Assembly (NCBI RefSeq): GCF_014697575.1
Contig: NZ_JACJSC010000045.1
Location: 1-36,335 of the forward strand
Direction: 5' to 3'
From: Planktothrix sp. FACHB-1365
GTDB taxonomy: Bacteria > Cyanobacteriota > Cyanobacteriia > Cyanobacteriales > Microcoleaceae
DNA length: 36,335 bases
Shown here: positions 6,756-15,808 of the stretch, one piece after another
Position numbering within the stretch: the first letter of the stretch is position 1
Layout of the letters: each line of letters begins with the position of its first letter
Program-made: the position numbers and the translations under genes
The notes under the pieces: generated by a model
What the model was told of the DNA's origin: nothing
Databases searched by the model: none
What the model saw: only the letters and a program-made list of their open reading frames with translations

Positions 6756-8090
6756 ATGACCGTATCTCGAACAATAGGTTTAGGTTTCCTGGCGGTGATT
6801 ACCGTTGGGGCTATTTTGCTGATGTTGCCCTTTTCCTTGAGTGACGGAACCTGGGGTAATCCTCTGACAGCTTTATTTACTGCCACTTCTGCGGTGTGCG
6901 TGACGGGGTTATCCGTTGTGGATGTAGGGAAATTTTACTCGTTTTGGGGCCAGTTTATTTTAGTGTTACTGGTTCAGGTGGGAGGATTAGGATACATGAC
7001 CGTTACCACCTTTTTATTATTAGTATTAGGTCGGAAGTTTCGCCTCAAGGATAAATTAGCTTTACAACAATCCTTAGATGCTTCGGGAATAGCGGGGGCT
7101 GTTCCTTTATTAAAATCTATTGTGGCAACTACAGCTATCTTTGAGATAACAGGAGTTTTTCTCTTGTTATTTGTGTTTGTTCCTGATTTGGGATGGAATC
7201 AAGGATTATGGTTCTCTATCTTTCATAGTTTAAATGCTTTTAATAATGCGGGTTTTGGTTTATTATCTGATAATTTTATCAGCTATGTTCACTCCCCTTT
7301 ATTGAATTTTGTGATTACCTTTCTGATTATTTGGGGAGGTATGGGTTATCAAGTGATTCAAGAACTTTATTTATGGATTCGGAATCGTTTTTCTAAACAT
7401 CCCCTGCGTCGGGATTTTTCCGTTCACTTTCGAGTTGTTACTTCCACAACAGTTTTTCTATTAATTTTAGGCACAGTTTTAGTGTTCTTCACAGAATATC
7501 GTAATCCAGGAACCTTAGAACCCCTTAATTTTCCTGATCAAATCATGGCTGCTTGGTTTCAATCGGTCACGACTCGAACCGCCGGATTTAATACCATTAA
7601 TAATGGAGCATTAACCGTTGGCGGGTTATTTGTATCGATTATTTTGATGTTTTTGGGGGCTAGTCCAGGGGGAACGGGAGGAGGGATTAAAACCACAACG
7701 ATTCGGATTTTATTCAATGCGACTCGCTCGGCTTTACAAGGACGAGAAGAAGTGATTTGTTATAAACGCCAAATTCCATTACCTTTAATTTTAAAAGCTA
7801 TTGGTGTTTTATTGGGTTCATTTGTCGTCATTTGTATTTCGACAATTCTCATCTCTTTAAGTCAACCTGAAATTGATTTCGATCCCATTTTGTTTGAAGT
7901 CGTTTCTGCCTTTGCAACCGTGGGATTATCAACGGGAATTACAGCGAGTTTAACCCCCTTGAGTAAACTGATTATTATTAGTACAATGTATATGGGTCGG
8001 GTTGGGGTATTGTTGTTAATGTCAGCAATTTTAGGAGATCCTAAACCAACCTCCATTGACTATCCTGAAGAAAATCTTTTAGTCGGATAA
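6756..8090 (+). CDS. ktrB: Potassium uptake transporter, membrane subunit KtrB
   Basis: 444 residues, integral membrane protein of the TrkH/KtrB superfamily. The four pore-loop repeats with the selectivity-filter glycines are visible: TSAVCVTGLSV, LNAFNNAGFGL, TTRTAGFNTI and SAFATVGLSTGIT. ASPGGTGGGIKTTT, the flexible intramembrane loop, is present. In cyanobacteria KtrB imports K+ with Na+ dependence and needs the cytoplasmic KtrA ring. ktrA follows 34 bp downstream on the same strand, so the two form an operon; a KtrE-like partner is not adjacent. Confidence 0.93.
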   Translation: MTVSRTIGLGFLAVITVGAILLMLPFSLSDGTWGNPLTALFTATSAVCVTGLSVVDVGKFYSFWGQFILVLLVQVGGLGYMTVTTFLLLVLGRKFRLKDKLALQQSLDASGIAGAVPLLKSIVATTAIFEITGVFLLLFVFVPDLGWNQGLWFSIFHSLNAFNNAGFGLLSDNFISYVHSPLLNFVITFLIIWGGMGYQVIQELYLWIRNRFSKHPLRRDFSVHFRVVTSTTVFLLILGTVLVFFTEYRNPGTLEPLNFPDQIMAAWFQSVTTRTAGFNTINNGALTVGGLFVSIILMFLGASPGGTGGGIKTTTIRILFNATRSALQGREEVICYKRQIPLPLILKAIGVLLGSFVVICISTILISLSQPEIDFDPILFEVVSAFATVGLSTGITASLTPLSKLIIISTMYMGRVGVLLLMSAILGDPKPTSIDYPEENLLVG

Positions 8091-8124
8091 AACTTTAATT
8101 TCCTCTTTCTGGAAAACCCACAAT

Positions 8125-8823
8125 ATGAATCTCTCTTCTTGGAATTTTTTACGCAATCTCAGAACCGAAAAAAAACAATTTGCTGTAATTGGATTAGGTC
8201 GTTTTGGGAGTGCCGTTTGTTCAACATTGCACAAAAGCGGTTATGAAGTTCTGGCGGTTGATAAAGAAGAAAAGCGAGTAACTTCAGCATTAAGTGATCA
8301 AATAGCTTCCCATGCGTTACTCTTAGATTCAACAGAAACCTCTGCACTTCGAGAAGCGGGAATTTTAGAATTTGATACGGTAATTGTGGCGGTGGGTAGT
8401 TTTTTGGCTGAAAGTATTACCACCACTTTAAACTTAAAAGAAGGGGGTGTTACTAATGTCATTGCCAAAGCTTCATCGGAAACCCATGTTAAATTATTAA
8501 ATAAAGTTGGGGCGGATTTGGTGGTCTTTCCCGAACAAGAAATGGGACAACAATTAGCTCGACAATTAACCCGTCCTCGTTTAATTGAACAATTTGAACT
8601 GGATGCGGAACATAGTATTGTAGAGATGATTGTTCCTGATGAATTTGATGGCAAAACCATTGCTGAATTAGAACTCCGCCGTCGCTATGGATTAAATCTT
8701 TTAGCAATTAAAAATGAAGGGGATAAAATGGATATTAATCCCCTTTCTAATCGACGACTTTACAAAGGAACCTTAATTGTTGTTGTGGGTTCTAATCAGG
8801 ATATTAATCGTTTAGCGGGTTAG
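8125..8823 (+). CDS. ktrA: KtrA, RCK regulatory subunit of the Ktr potassium transporter
   Basis: 232 residues. Residues 18-50 give a Rossmann nucleotide-binding RCK_N domain (FAVIGLGRFGSAVCSTLHKSGYEVLAVDKEE) with the GxGxxG motif and a terminal acidic residue. The C-terminal RCK_C/TrkA_C domain spans about 145-230 (VEMIVPDEFDGKTIAELELRRRYGLNLLAIKNEG). KtrA rings bind ATP/ADP (or NADH) and gate KtrB. GGAAAA about 13 bases upstream of the ATG is a plausible ribosome binding site. Co-transcribed with ktrB; convergent with the next gene, with only 13 bp between stops. Confidence 0.93.
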   Translation: MNLSSWNFLRNLRTEKKQFAVIGLGRFGSAVCSTLHKSGYEVLAVDKEEKRVTSALSDQIASHALLLDSTETSALREAGILEFDTVIVAVGSFLAESITTTLNLKEGGVTNVIAKASSETHVKLLNKVGADLVVFPEQEMGQQLARQLTRPRLIEQFELDAEHSIVEMIVPDEFDGKTIAELELRRRYGLNLLAIKNEGDKMDINPLSNRRLYKGTLIVVVGSNQDINRLAG

Positions 8824-8836
8824 AATTTATCCGCGA

Positions 8837-9247
8837 TTAATTATCCTGTGGATTTTGTTGAGGGATGATTTTACCTAAACTTAAATCGTCTAAATCAATC
8901 CCTCTTAAACCCCGTTCTTCAAGTTGATTAAATAACCGAGTTAGCTGATACCAAACTAATCCCGCCATTAATACCGTTAAAGGAATAGAAAACCCATAAG
9001 CAATGATTCCTGAAAAGGCAAAAACTTGCAAACAGGAAGCCAGAAAAATACAAATTCCTAATGCCACTCCCGAAAAGGGAAAAAAGACTTGAGTACCTCG
9101 CAGGTTCGCTAAATTACGAGTTGAACGGTTTTTAGACCATTCTTTTAACAGTTGTTTGAGCGTCACAACAAAGGCGGTACAGGAAGTTATTCCAATGAAT
9201 AAACCCGCAACCAGTAAAAGCAAAGGTGGATCAGCAGAATTATACAT
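8837..9247 (-). CDS. Small membrane protein, function unknown
   Basis: 136 residues with hydrophobic segments at about 8-30, 54-80 and 82-100, a basic cytoplasmic loop between the first two (KQLLKEWSKNRSTRNLANLRGT) and a charged C-terminal tail (LEERGLRGIDLDDLSLGKI). Composition and length suit a conserved cyanobacterial membrane protein, but I recognise no family. Convergent with ktrA, no obvious operon partner. Confidence 0.65.
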   Translation of the reverse strand: MYNSADPPLLLLVAGLFIGITSCTAFVVTLKQLLKEWSKNRSTRNLANLRGTQVFFPFSGVALGICIFLASCLQVFAFSGIIAYGFSIPLTVLMAGLVWYQLTRLFNQLEERGLRGIDLDDLSLGKIIPQQNPQDN

Positions 9248-9578
9248 AAATTATGGGTTGGTTGTTAACGGTTGATGGTCATCAGTGTCAACTTAAGCCG
9301 AAAACCTGTGATTACAGCCGAGAACAGATCCCCCTAAATCCCCCCTTCGGCAGGCTCAGGGCATAGCCTTAAAAAGGGGGACTTTGATCTCCTGTTCCCC
9401 CCTTTCCAAGGGGGGCTAGGGGGGATCTAGGACACTTAAAAAAATCAAAGAACTTTCGGTAACAAGCCTACTTTTAGCGCGATTGTTGACGCCAATGGTT
9501 GACGGTTGACCATTAACCGAGTTTTTTACTTCTTCCCTGTTCCCTGTTCCCTGTTCCCTGTTCCCTTTTGTTCAACAA
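9248..9578. repeat. Repeat-rich spacer: MITE-like inverted repeat and TTCCCTG heptamers
   Basis: This 331-bp gap holds no gene. From 9326 to 9428, AGATCCCCCTAAATCCCCC and its imperfect inverse (ending GGGGGGATCT) flank about 60 bp, a miniature inverted repeat of a sort common in cyanobacterial spacers. AATGGT/ACCATT at 9494-9514 encloses a TTGACGG unit. From 9533 to 9566 there are four complete TTCCCTG heptamers plus a partial one. I see no promoter. Confidence 0.7.
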
Positions 9579-11252
9579 TTAAAGTTTAAGGGCCGCAACT
9601 TGATCAGTTGAAAATTGGGAGATTGCACCCCAAGCCGCATCGAACAAACGACTGGGTTGTAAATCAGGTTGAATTAAACTCCATAACCGTTGAACTTCTG
9701 CGGTATGGAGGCGATCATCTTCTGTTAACGCCAAAATAATTTGTCGTCGTAAGAAGTCTCCCTCATCAGACAGTAAATATTTTAATCCTAATTGTGCCGT
9801 TGGTAATAGATCAAAATTCCGATCTGAACGAGCGATCGCAATCATATTTTCTAACCGTTGCCATTGAAATTTCCCATCCTTAAATAAAACTTCAATTAAA
9901 CGACGGCGTAAGGCTGGAGTTTCCCCATTTAATAAGCGACGGGCGACATAAGGATAAGCCACATCCACAATTTTAAAATCAGGATTTAAACTCAAAGCAA
10001 TGCCTTCCTGCGTCACCAGAGAGCGAATAATTAAGGCAAATTGAGCCGGAACTCGGAAGGGATATTCATACATCAATTCCGAAAAACTATCGGTAATCGT
10101 TTTAAAATTAAAATCCTTAACACTGGTTCCCATCACATTTCCTAAAACCGATTCTAAGGCGGGGATAATCGGTCTAATATCAGTTTCGGGAGATAAAAAC
10201 CCTAATTTAACGAAATCAATTGCCAGTTGATCATAATCTTTATTGATCAAATGCACCACTGAATCCACGAGGGTTTCTTTGGTGTTTTGTTCCAACTGAT
10301 CCATCATCCCAAAATCAATAAATGCCATGCGACCATCGGGCAGAGCAAATAAATTACCGGGGTGAGGATCGGCGTGGAAAAAGCCAAATTCTAACAACTG
10401 TCTTAAACCACTGGTGACTCCAATTTGAATCAGAGCATCTTGATCTAATCCAGCGGCTTTAATTCGTTCCGTATCCGTCAATTTAAAGCCATTAATCCAC
10501 TCCAAAGTTAAAACACAAGTTGTGGTGTAACGCCAATAAATTGAGGGAACTTTAACATGAGAATCATCGGCAAAATAAGTAGCAAAGCGTTCAGCATTGC
10601 GCCCTTCATTAATATAGTCAATTTCCTCAAATAACTTAATCCCAAATTCATCGACAATTAAGGTTAAATCATGACCTAAATTTAACGGCAACCAAGGAGA
10701 AAGCCATCCCGCAGCCCAGCGCATTAAATATAAATCTAAGGTCAAAACGGGTAATAAATTCGGGCGCTGTACCTTAACAGCCACTTCTTCTCCGGTTCGC
10801 AGTCGAGCGCGATAAACTTGACCTAAACTCGCCGCCGCAATGGGTTCAGGAGAAATTTCGCTGTAAATTAGATCTAAATCTTGGTCTAATTCTGCTTCAA
10901 TAATTGCCATTGCCTGCTCATGATTAAAGGGAGGCAATTGATCTTGAAGTTTAGTTAATTCCTCTAAAAAATCCTTACGAATTAAATCAGGACGAGTGGA
11001 AAGAGCTTGACCGACCTTAATATAGGTGGGGCCTAAATCGGTGAGAACATGGCGGAGGTGGGCTGCTCGTTCGGGGGTATGTTCAACGTCTCGATGTTGC
11101 CATTGATCCCATAATAAACCCAGAAGAAACCCGGCAAAGTGCCAAATTATTAGGATTGTTCGCCCAATTGCTAACCAAGGACGACGACGATAATAGCGGG
11201 CAATCTCCTGTGGGTCATAACGTCGTCTTGATGTTCCTGCCTGTGGATTCAC
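9579..11252 (-). CDS. ABC1/AarF/UbiB-family atypical kinase
   Basis: 557 residues. Family hallmarks in order: the KxGQ motif (YIKVGQALSTRPDL, residues 77-90), the alanine-rich loop replacing the glycine loop (AAASLGQVYRA, 139-149), the VAVKVQRP lysine (K160), HADPHPGN (293-300) and FIDFGMM (311-317). These proteins are atypical kinases or ATPases linked to quinone and prenyl-lipid homeostasis; cyanobacterial and plastid members affect tocopherol, plastoquinone and stress responses. Residues about 28-50 are hydrophobic and may be membrane-associated. The start at 11252 is followed by a basic stretch. Substrate unknown; UbiB itself is one of several paralogue classes, so no gene symbol is given. 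Confidence 0.9.
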   Translation of the reverse strand: MNPQAGTSRRRYDPQEIARYYRRRPWLAIGRTILIIWHFAGFLLGLLWDQWQHRDVEHTPERAAHLRHVLTDLGPTYIKVGQALSTRPDLIRKDFLEELTKLQDQLPPFNHEQAMAIIEAELDQDLDLIYSEISPEPIAAASLGQVYRARLRTGEEVAVKVQRPNLLPVLTLDLYLMRWAAGWLSPWLPLNLGHDLTLIVDEFGIKLFEEIDYINEGRNAERFATYFADDSHVKVPSIYWRYTTTCVLTLEWINGFKLTDTERIKAAGLDQDALIQIGVTSGLRQLLEFGFFHADPHPGNLFALPDGRMAFIDFGMMDQLEQNTKETLVDSVVHLINKDYDQLAIDFVKLGFLSPETDIRPIIPALESVLGNVMGTSVKDFNFKTITDSFSELMYEYPFRVPAQFALIIRSLVTQEGIALSLNPDFKIVDVAYPYVARRLLNGETPALRRRLIEVLFKDGKFQWQRLENMIAIARSDRNFDLLPTAQLGLKYLLSDEGDFLRRQIILALTEDDRLHTAEVQRLWSLIQPDLQPSRLFDAAWGAISQFSTDQVAALKL

Positions 11253-11440
11253 GCTTGTAATAGTCCTCTGTTACCGTTAAATTGTTAGGTTTTGGATAAA
11301 AAGTTGACGGTTGACGATTGATGATTGATCAACAACGGACAACCGATACCGAATCAACCAAGATTTGTGAAATTTTTTATCGTTTCATTACATTACAGTA
11401 TACAAAAATTGCAACGGTAGAAACGCTTTATAGCACATCT

Positions 11441-12595
11441 TTACCGTTGTGGCGTTTGAACTAATCCTTCTTTCAGGGCATCAATGACTTGCTGTTGTTG
11501 GTCTGGGGATAATTCCGGGAACAACGGTAAAGATAAAACTTCCTGACAAACGGCTTCAACATTGGTCAGTTGATGGGGTTGATATCCTAAATTTTGATAA
11601 ACGGGTTGTTGATGGAGGGGAATGGGATAGTAAATCATAGAACCAATTCCCTTTTCCTGGAGATAATTTCGCAGGTAATCTCGGGGTTTGAGATCAGAAT
11701 TCAATCCGTCGGAGGTTGATAGAACCCGGATGGTGTATTGGTTCCACACACTCTGGCCCCCAGCAATTTCTTGGGGAGTGATGATTTCAGCAAGAGGATA
11801 GAGAAATTGGTGATATCGTTGAGCGACGGCTTGCCGTTGTTGGTTCCAAGTGTCAAGATACGGCAGTTTAATTCGTAAAATAGCAGCTTGCAACGCATCC
11901 AAACGGCTATTAATCCCGATGGTTTCTGAACGATAGCGGCTGGCTTGACCATGTTCTTTAATAATTCTCATGGACTGAGCCAAAGTTGGATCTTGGGTCG
12001 TTACAGCCCCCCCATCTCCACAAGCTCCTAAATTTTTAGTGGGGAAGAAACTAAAACAGCCAATATGTCCAATACTGCCGACCTTTTGCCCTTGCCAAGT
12101 GGCTCCCGTTGCTTGAGCACAGTCTTCAATCACTGCTAAATGATAGGATTGGGCGATCGCCATTAACCGAGTCATATCTACAGGTTGACCAAATAAATGC
12201 ACCGGAATAATGGCTTTGGTTCTTTCAGTAATGGCCTTGGGGATTTGTTCGAGATCGAGATTAAAGGTTTGAGGATCAATATCAACAAACACAGGAGTTG
12301 CCCCCACCGCACTAATCATTTCGGCTGTAGCGATAAAGGTAAACGGTGTGGTAATCACTTCATCCCCTGGCCCGATATTGAAAGCGCGTAAAGCCAAAAA
12401 TAAAGCATCGGTTCCTGAGTTGCAAGCAATGGTTTCTCGGACTCCAATATATTGCCCAAACTCCTGCTCAAAGGCTTCGACGATGGAACCTCCAATATAA
12501 CGACCCGAAGCCAAGACCGCTTGCACCGCTTGGCTGACTTCATCCTGAATTAATTTGTACTGTTGGCTTAAATCAAGGGGAGGGACTGTATTCAC
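11441..12595 (-). CDS. DegT/DnrJ/EryC1/StrS-family PLP aminotransferase
   Basis: 384 residues. The fold-type I PLP features are clear: SGTDALFLAL (60-69) binds phosphate, VIEDCAQATGA with D158 contacts the pyridine ring, and FFPTKNLGACGDGG carries the Schiff-base lysine K187. GYQPHQLTNVEAVCQEVLSLPLFPEL is the usual C-terminal pattern. Members transfer an amino group to nucleotide-linked keto sugars for surface polysaccharide or lipopolysaccharide building. No other sugar-nucleotide gene is adjacent, so the substrate cannot be told. It ends 188 bp from the ABC1 kinase start, same strand; the spacer has TTGACGG-type repeats. Confidence 0.9.
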   Translation of the reverse strand: MNTVPPLDLSQQYKLIQDEVSQAVQAVLASGRYIGGSIVEAFEQEFGQYIGVRETIACNSGTDALFLALRAFNIGPGDEVITTPFTFIATAEMISAVGATPVFVDIDPQTFNLDLEQIPKAITERTKAIIPVHLFGQPVDMTRLMAIAQSYHLAVIEDCAQATGATWQGQKVGSIGHIGCFSFFPTKNLGACGDGGAVTTQDPTLAQSMRIIKEHGQASRYRSETIGINSRLDALQAAILRIKLPYLDTWNQQRQAVAQRYHQFLYPLAEIITPQEIAGGQSVWNQYTIRVLSTSDGLNSDLKPRDYLRNYLQEKGIGSMIYYPIPLHQQPVYQNLGYQPHQLTNVEAVCQEVLSLPLFPELSPDQQQQVIDALKEGLVQTPQR

Positions 12596-13317
12596 GTTTC
12601 ACACCACCAAGTAAAATTTAAAGTTAGTTCGTTTTCTGAGGAACGTTTTTTGATTTCCTTAGATTTTACAGATTTGGGGCTTTCAGGAGACTAATTGTGA
12701 TCCCAATTGCTGTTTCTGCCGTTGCACTGTTGAGAATAACAGGAGTTAATGTTGATAGCAAGTCTCCAAACTCGGCTTCCGTTAGGAGTTCTGGGTTAGG
12801 GGTTGGCAAAAATCTGTAATTGGGGATTTCTGTAGCCCTATTGTCTTTGCCCTTAGAGCTTGAAGATGAAAGGATTTTGATTTTAACTTCTTAATTATTT
12901 TCTATAATTTTTGGGGATTAAACTGGTAAAATTGTTAAAGGTTGAATCTGCATCCCAAGAGCGTGCAAAGGTGATCAATTCTTCCTGTCGGAGAGTACCT
13001 CATTTTTGATTCACTTTTGGGAAATAGAGGGGCTTTCTATTGATTTTTTTTGTATAAGACTGGATTTCAAGTGACTATTTTACCAAAAAAATACCATTTG
13101 TTATCCTCTTTCCCCGAAGAATACAGCCTGAACAATTTGCTATTTGACTCAGCCTGTGAGGTCGGGAACAGTCGTCAAAATTTTTTAGTTCCCCTTAGCC
13201 TATTTTCTCCGGTTTACGGTGATGGTCAAGAGTGAAACCTGAGTCCCTTCATCAACAGGCCGAAACACCAGATATAGAATCTCTGGAAAAATTATCGTTT
13301 ATTACATCCCTTAACTT
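12596..13317. other. Long gene-poor gap
   Basis: Apart from the startless minus-strand frame at 12666-12890, I find no convincing gene in these 722 bp. A 61-codon frame from a TTG at 13050 has no ribosome binding site and no recognisable content. The gap is AT-rich with long T runs (13041-13050) and presumably includes the promoters of the DegT gene and of the small gene at 13318. Confidence 0.5.
12666..12890 (-). pseudogene. 74-codon coding-like frame without a start codon
   Basis: Between a TAA at 12891-12893 and a TAA at 12666-12668 a minus-strand frame stays open for 74 codons. Its translation looks protein-like (IPNYRFLPTPNPELLTEAEF, then GDLLSTLTPVILNSATAETA), with an acidic amphipathic part and a hydrophobic end. 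It has no ATG or GTG; the first TTG would give 47 residues. It may be the decayed 3' end of a gene, a gene with an unusual start, or chance. I do not recognise the family. Confidence 0.35.
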
Positions 13318-13668
13318 ATGTCTGAATTTCAGGATTTTCTAAGACGAAAAGTTGCCTACGTTGCTATCGGTGAATTCAAACCGGGTAAATTTAAAGAAGC
13401 TCAAACATTATTTGAAAAAGCCGTAGCCACTTATAAACAAGGCTTTCAAGGGGCTTACTTACTTCAAGAGCCGGGAACCGATAAAGGAATTGCCATTATT
13501 TTTTGGGAAGATATTGGCGATATGGATGTCTCTGATAATCAAACAGAAGCCTATCAATCTATTATGAATGAAATGGCAACTTTATTTGTCAAAGCACCCA
13601 CGACATCGTTTTATGAAGTGAGCAGTGCTATTCGTTTAGAGCAACTTGCAGAAGCGCTATTGCGATAA
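13318..13668 (+). CDS. Small alpha/beta-barrel protein, antibiotic-biosynthesis-monooxygenase-like
   Basis: 116 residues. The pattern YVAIGEFKPGKFKEAQTLFEKAVATY, then QGAYLLQEPGTDKGIAIIFWED, then YQSIMNEMATLF fits the ferredoxin-like half-barrel of ABM/dimeric alpha-beta-barrel proteins, which are usually small homodimers acting on quinones, haem or other aromatic compounds. No catalytic residue is diagnostic, so substrate and activity are unknown. It stands alone, followed by a strong terminator. Confidence 0.65.
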   Translation: MSEFQDFLRRKVAYVAIGEFKPGKFKEAQTLFEKAVATYKQGFQGAYLLQEPGTDKGIAIIFWEDIGDMDVSDNQTEAYQSIMNEMATLFVKAPTTSFYEVSSAIRLEQLAEALLR

Positions 13669-13675
13669 AATTTTG

Positions 13676-13700
13676 ATCGGTTTCGACTTTTTAAACCGAT
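13676..13700 (+). promoter_or_regulatory. Hairpin just after the ABM-like gene
   Basis: ATCGGTTT at 13676-13683 and AAACCGAT at 13693-13700 form an 8-bp stem with a 9-base loop 7 bp after the stop codon. It may protect the 3' end or assist the terminator that follows. Confidence 0.4.
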
Positions 13701-13722
13701 TAAAATCTGTGGTTATACCAAC

Positions 13723-13745
13723 AAAACCCGCGCCTGCGGGTTTTT
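13723..13745 (+). terminator. Rho-independent terminator
   Basis: AAAACCCGC (13723-13731) and GCGGGTTTT (13736-13744) pair perfectly across a GCCT loop and continue into a T run. It closes the transcription unit of the gene at 13318. Confidence 0.85.
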
Positions 13746-13830
13746 AAGATTAAAGATGGGATTTATTAATTGTATAACACCTTATTAATCGCCTACACTG
13801 CACTTACACACCCTACAATTGAGGTGAATT

Positions 13831-14520
13831 ATGGAATCAATGATTAAACTTTCGGCCCTGAATACCAGTTTAATCGAAGTTCGCTTAATTGAAGGTCGGG
13901 ATCAGGCCTGTATTTGGGTGAATGAACATTATTTTTCTTTGGTAACGGGGCAAAAACTTAATATTTCTTCTAGCTTACAAGAAGGAGTTAATTTATTGAA
14001 TTTTATGATTAAAACTTACAGTCTAAAAGAACGAATTCTCAGAGGGTTATTTAATCAAGATTGGTGTGGACGTTTTGAACTTTATATTGATGGAAAATTA
14101 CGCGGAACCTATAATCAAAATGGCGGTGAGCTTCTGGGTTCCGGTGAATATACCGTTGCTAAAATTGAACTCAATATTGATCCTGCTCCCCCTGTTCCCA
14201 CCCAAGAACCTAATACTGATTCTATCAAAAAACCTAATACTGATCCTATCAAAAAACAACTTTTAAATATTATGAACAGCTTACAAAATATTTGGGGGAT
14301 GAATCCTACCCATTTTGAAAATGTAGGATATTCAACCCCCTACATTATATTAGAGAATAATATAAAAATCAATGTTTGGAAAAACTTAGCAAAAGTTGAT
14401 TATGTATTTTTGATTGACCCGGCGGGAAATTGTTGTTTTGCGGGTTATGTGGGATGGATTCATCGTAAAAAATTCTATCGAGCTTTACAACAAATTCGGA
14501 ATGATTACTCTAATATTTAA
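13831..14520 (+). CDS. Unknown two-part protein with duplicated linker
   Basis: 229 residues from ATG 13831, preceded by AGGTG. The first ~115 residues look beta-rich (IEVRLIEGRDQACIWVNEHY, CGRFELYIDGKLRGTYNQNG, SGEYTVAKIELNI). A linker follows in which a 24-bp unit is duplicated (14207-14230 and 14231-14254, one mismatch), giving PNTDSIKK and PNTDPIKK. The C-terminal ~85 residues (LLNIMNSLQNIWGMNPTHF, then YVFLIDPAGNCCFAGYVGW) form a second unit. No family recognised; no signal peptide or transmembrane segment. Codon use looks like that of its neighbours. It lies 126 bp before the methyltransferase gene and could be co-transcribed. Confidence 0.65.
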   Translation: MESMIKLSALNTSLIEVRLIEGRDQACIWVNEHYFSLVTGQKLNISSSLQEGVNLLNFMIKTYSLKERILRGLFNQDWCGRFELYIDGKLRGTYNQNGGELLGSGEYTVAKIELNIDPAPPVPTQEPNTDSIKKPNTDPIKKQLLNIMNSLQNIWGMNPTHFENVGYSTPYIILENNIKINVWKNLAKVDYVFLIDPAGNCCFAGYVGWIHRKKFYRALQQIRNDYSNI

Positions 14521-14646
14521 TAAGCGATCGCCTTTAATTTCATCTAATCCGAGAACCAATCTCAACCCCAAGTTGCAATTTTTAACCAAAATATTACAAT
14601 ATTTAATAAGACCTAAAAACCCGTTACATCTATCTCATCTTGAACC

Positions 14647-15708
14647 ATGACTGACCCACTCACTAAATTAACCTACCAAGCATTTCAGCAGGGAAAAAGC
14701 TATTTTAGTGTGGCTCATAGCACCCTAACCCATCAACTGCTGAATTGGATTAATCCCATTTCTCCTGAGCGGAAAACCGAACCCCTGAGTCCTGAAATTC
14801 TGTTAAAAATCCGACAGTTATTGAATGAAATCCTTGAAACAGACTGGAAAGATGCCGAAAAAGGGGTGTATCCCGTTTCTATTTTATTTGATAATCCCTG
14901 GGAGGATTTCTTTCGTTACTATCCGAGCATTTTATTAGAGCTACCTGAACGCAGAGAACGGGCAAATCAAAAACAGCATCAAGATTTTTCTGCTAATATT
15001 GATATAGAAGGATATCCGAGTTATTATGTGCAGAACTTCCATCATCAAACCGATGGATATTTGAGTGAGATGTCTGCAAATTTATACGATTTGCAAGTAG
15101 AAATTTTATTTTATGGGGGTGCAGATGCCATGCGTCGCCGAGTTCTTGCCCCTTTAAAAACAGGGTTAAACCGATTTAATGATATTCCTGAAAAACAAAT
15201 TCGGGTGTTAGATGTTGCCTGTGGAACAGGTCGAACCCTGAAAAATATTCGGGCGATGTTACCCAAAGCGTCCTTATTTGGTGTGGATTTATCTCCGGCT
15301 TATTTACGAAAAGCCAATCAACTTTTATCGGAAATTCCCCAAGAGTTACCTCAACTGATTCAAGCTAATGCTGAAGAGTTACCCTTTTGTGATGATTTCT
15401 TTCATGGCGTTACCTCCGTTTTTTTATTCCATGAATTACCTGCAAATGTTCGTCAAAAGGTAATTAATGAATGTTGGCGAGTGATTAAACCCGGAGGCAT
15501 TTTTATTATTTGTGATTCCATGCAAATTTCGGATTATCCCGATTTGACACCCCTAATGGAAAACTTTCCCAAGACATTGCATGAGCCCTATTATAATCAT
15601 TATATTAGGGATGATTTAGTAGAACGATTAGAAAAGGCAGGATTCCAAAATATTACCACTCAAAACCATTTTGCCAGTAAATATTGGATTGCCCATAAAT
15701 CGGTTTAA
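14647..15708 (+). CDS. Class I SAM-dependent methyltransferase with long N-terminal extension
   Basis: 353 residues. The methyltransferase core begins near residue 180: IRVLDVACGTGRTLKNI (motif I), LFGVDLSPAYLRKA (acidic loop D), QANAEELPFCDDFF (motif II), and ECWRVIKPGGIFIICDS (motif III). The first ~170 residues are helical and include a YPSYYVQNFHHQTDGYLSE segment typical of a cyanobacterial/plastid family of unknown substrate. Soluble. The gene stands after the unknown protein and is followed by a CCCTCTCC-type hairpin at 15745-15767. Confidence 0.85.
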   Translation: MTDPLTKLTYQAFQQGKSYFSVAHSTLTHQLLNWINPISPERKTEPLSPEILLKIRQLLNEILETDWKDAEKGVYPVSILFDNPWEDFFRYYPSILLELPERRERANQKQHQDFSANIDIEGYPSYYVQNFHHQTDGYLSEMSANLYDLQVEILFYGGADAMRRRVLAPLKTGLNRFNDIPEKQIRVLDVACGTGRTLKNIRAMLPKASLFGVDLSPAYLRKANQLLSEIPQELPQLIQANAEELPFCDDFFHGVTSVFLFHELPANVRQKVINECWRVIKPGGIFIICDSMQISDYPDLTPLMENFPKTLHEPYYNHYIRDDLVERLEKAGFQNITTQNHFASKYWIAHKSV

Positions 15709-15744
15709 AGGTTGGGTTGATACAACCCTTGTGACTTCACCTAA

Positions 15745-15767
15745 CCCTCTCCTTAGCAAGGGGAGGG
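15745..15767 (+). terminator. Hairpin after the methyltransferase gene
   Basis: CCCTCTCCTT (15745-15754) and AAGGGGAGGG (15758-15767) pair with a single G-T wobble across a 3-base loop, 37 bp after the stop. There is no U tract, so it may be one of the common cyanobacterial spacer hairpins rather than a true terminator. Confidence 0.45.
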
Positions 15768-15808
15768 CGACTTAGGATACAATTCAATAAACGCGAGTAA
15801 CAGTATTG

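Noticed and set aside
13050-13235. Plus-strand 61-codon frame starting at TTG
   Set aside because: Rare start, no Shine-Dalgarno, and no recognisable composition or motif.
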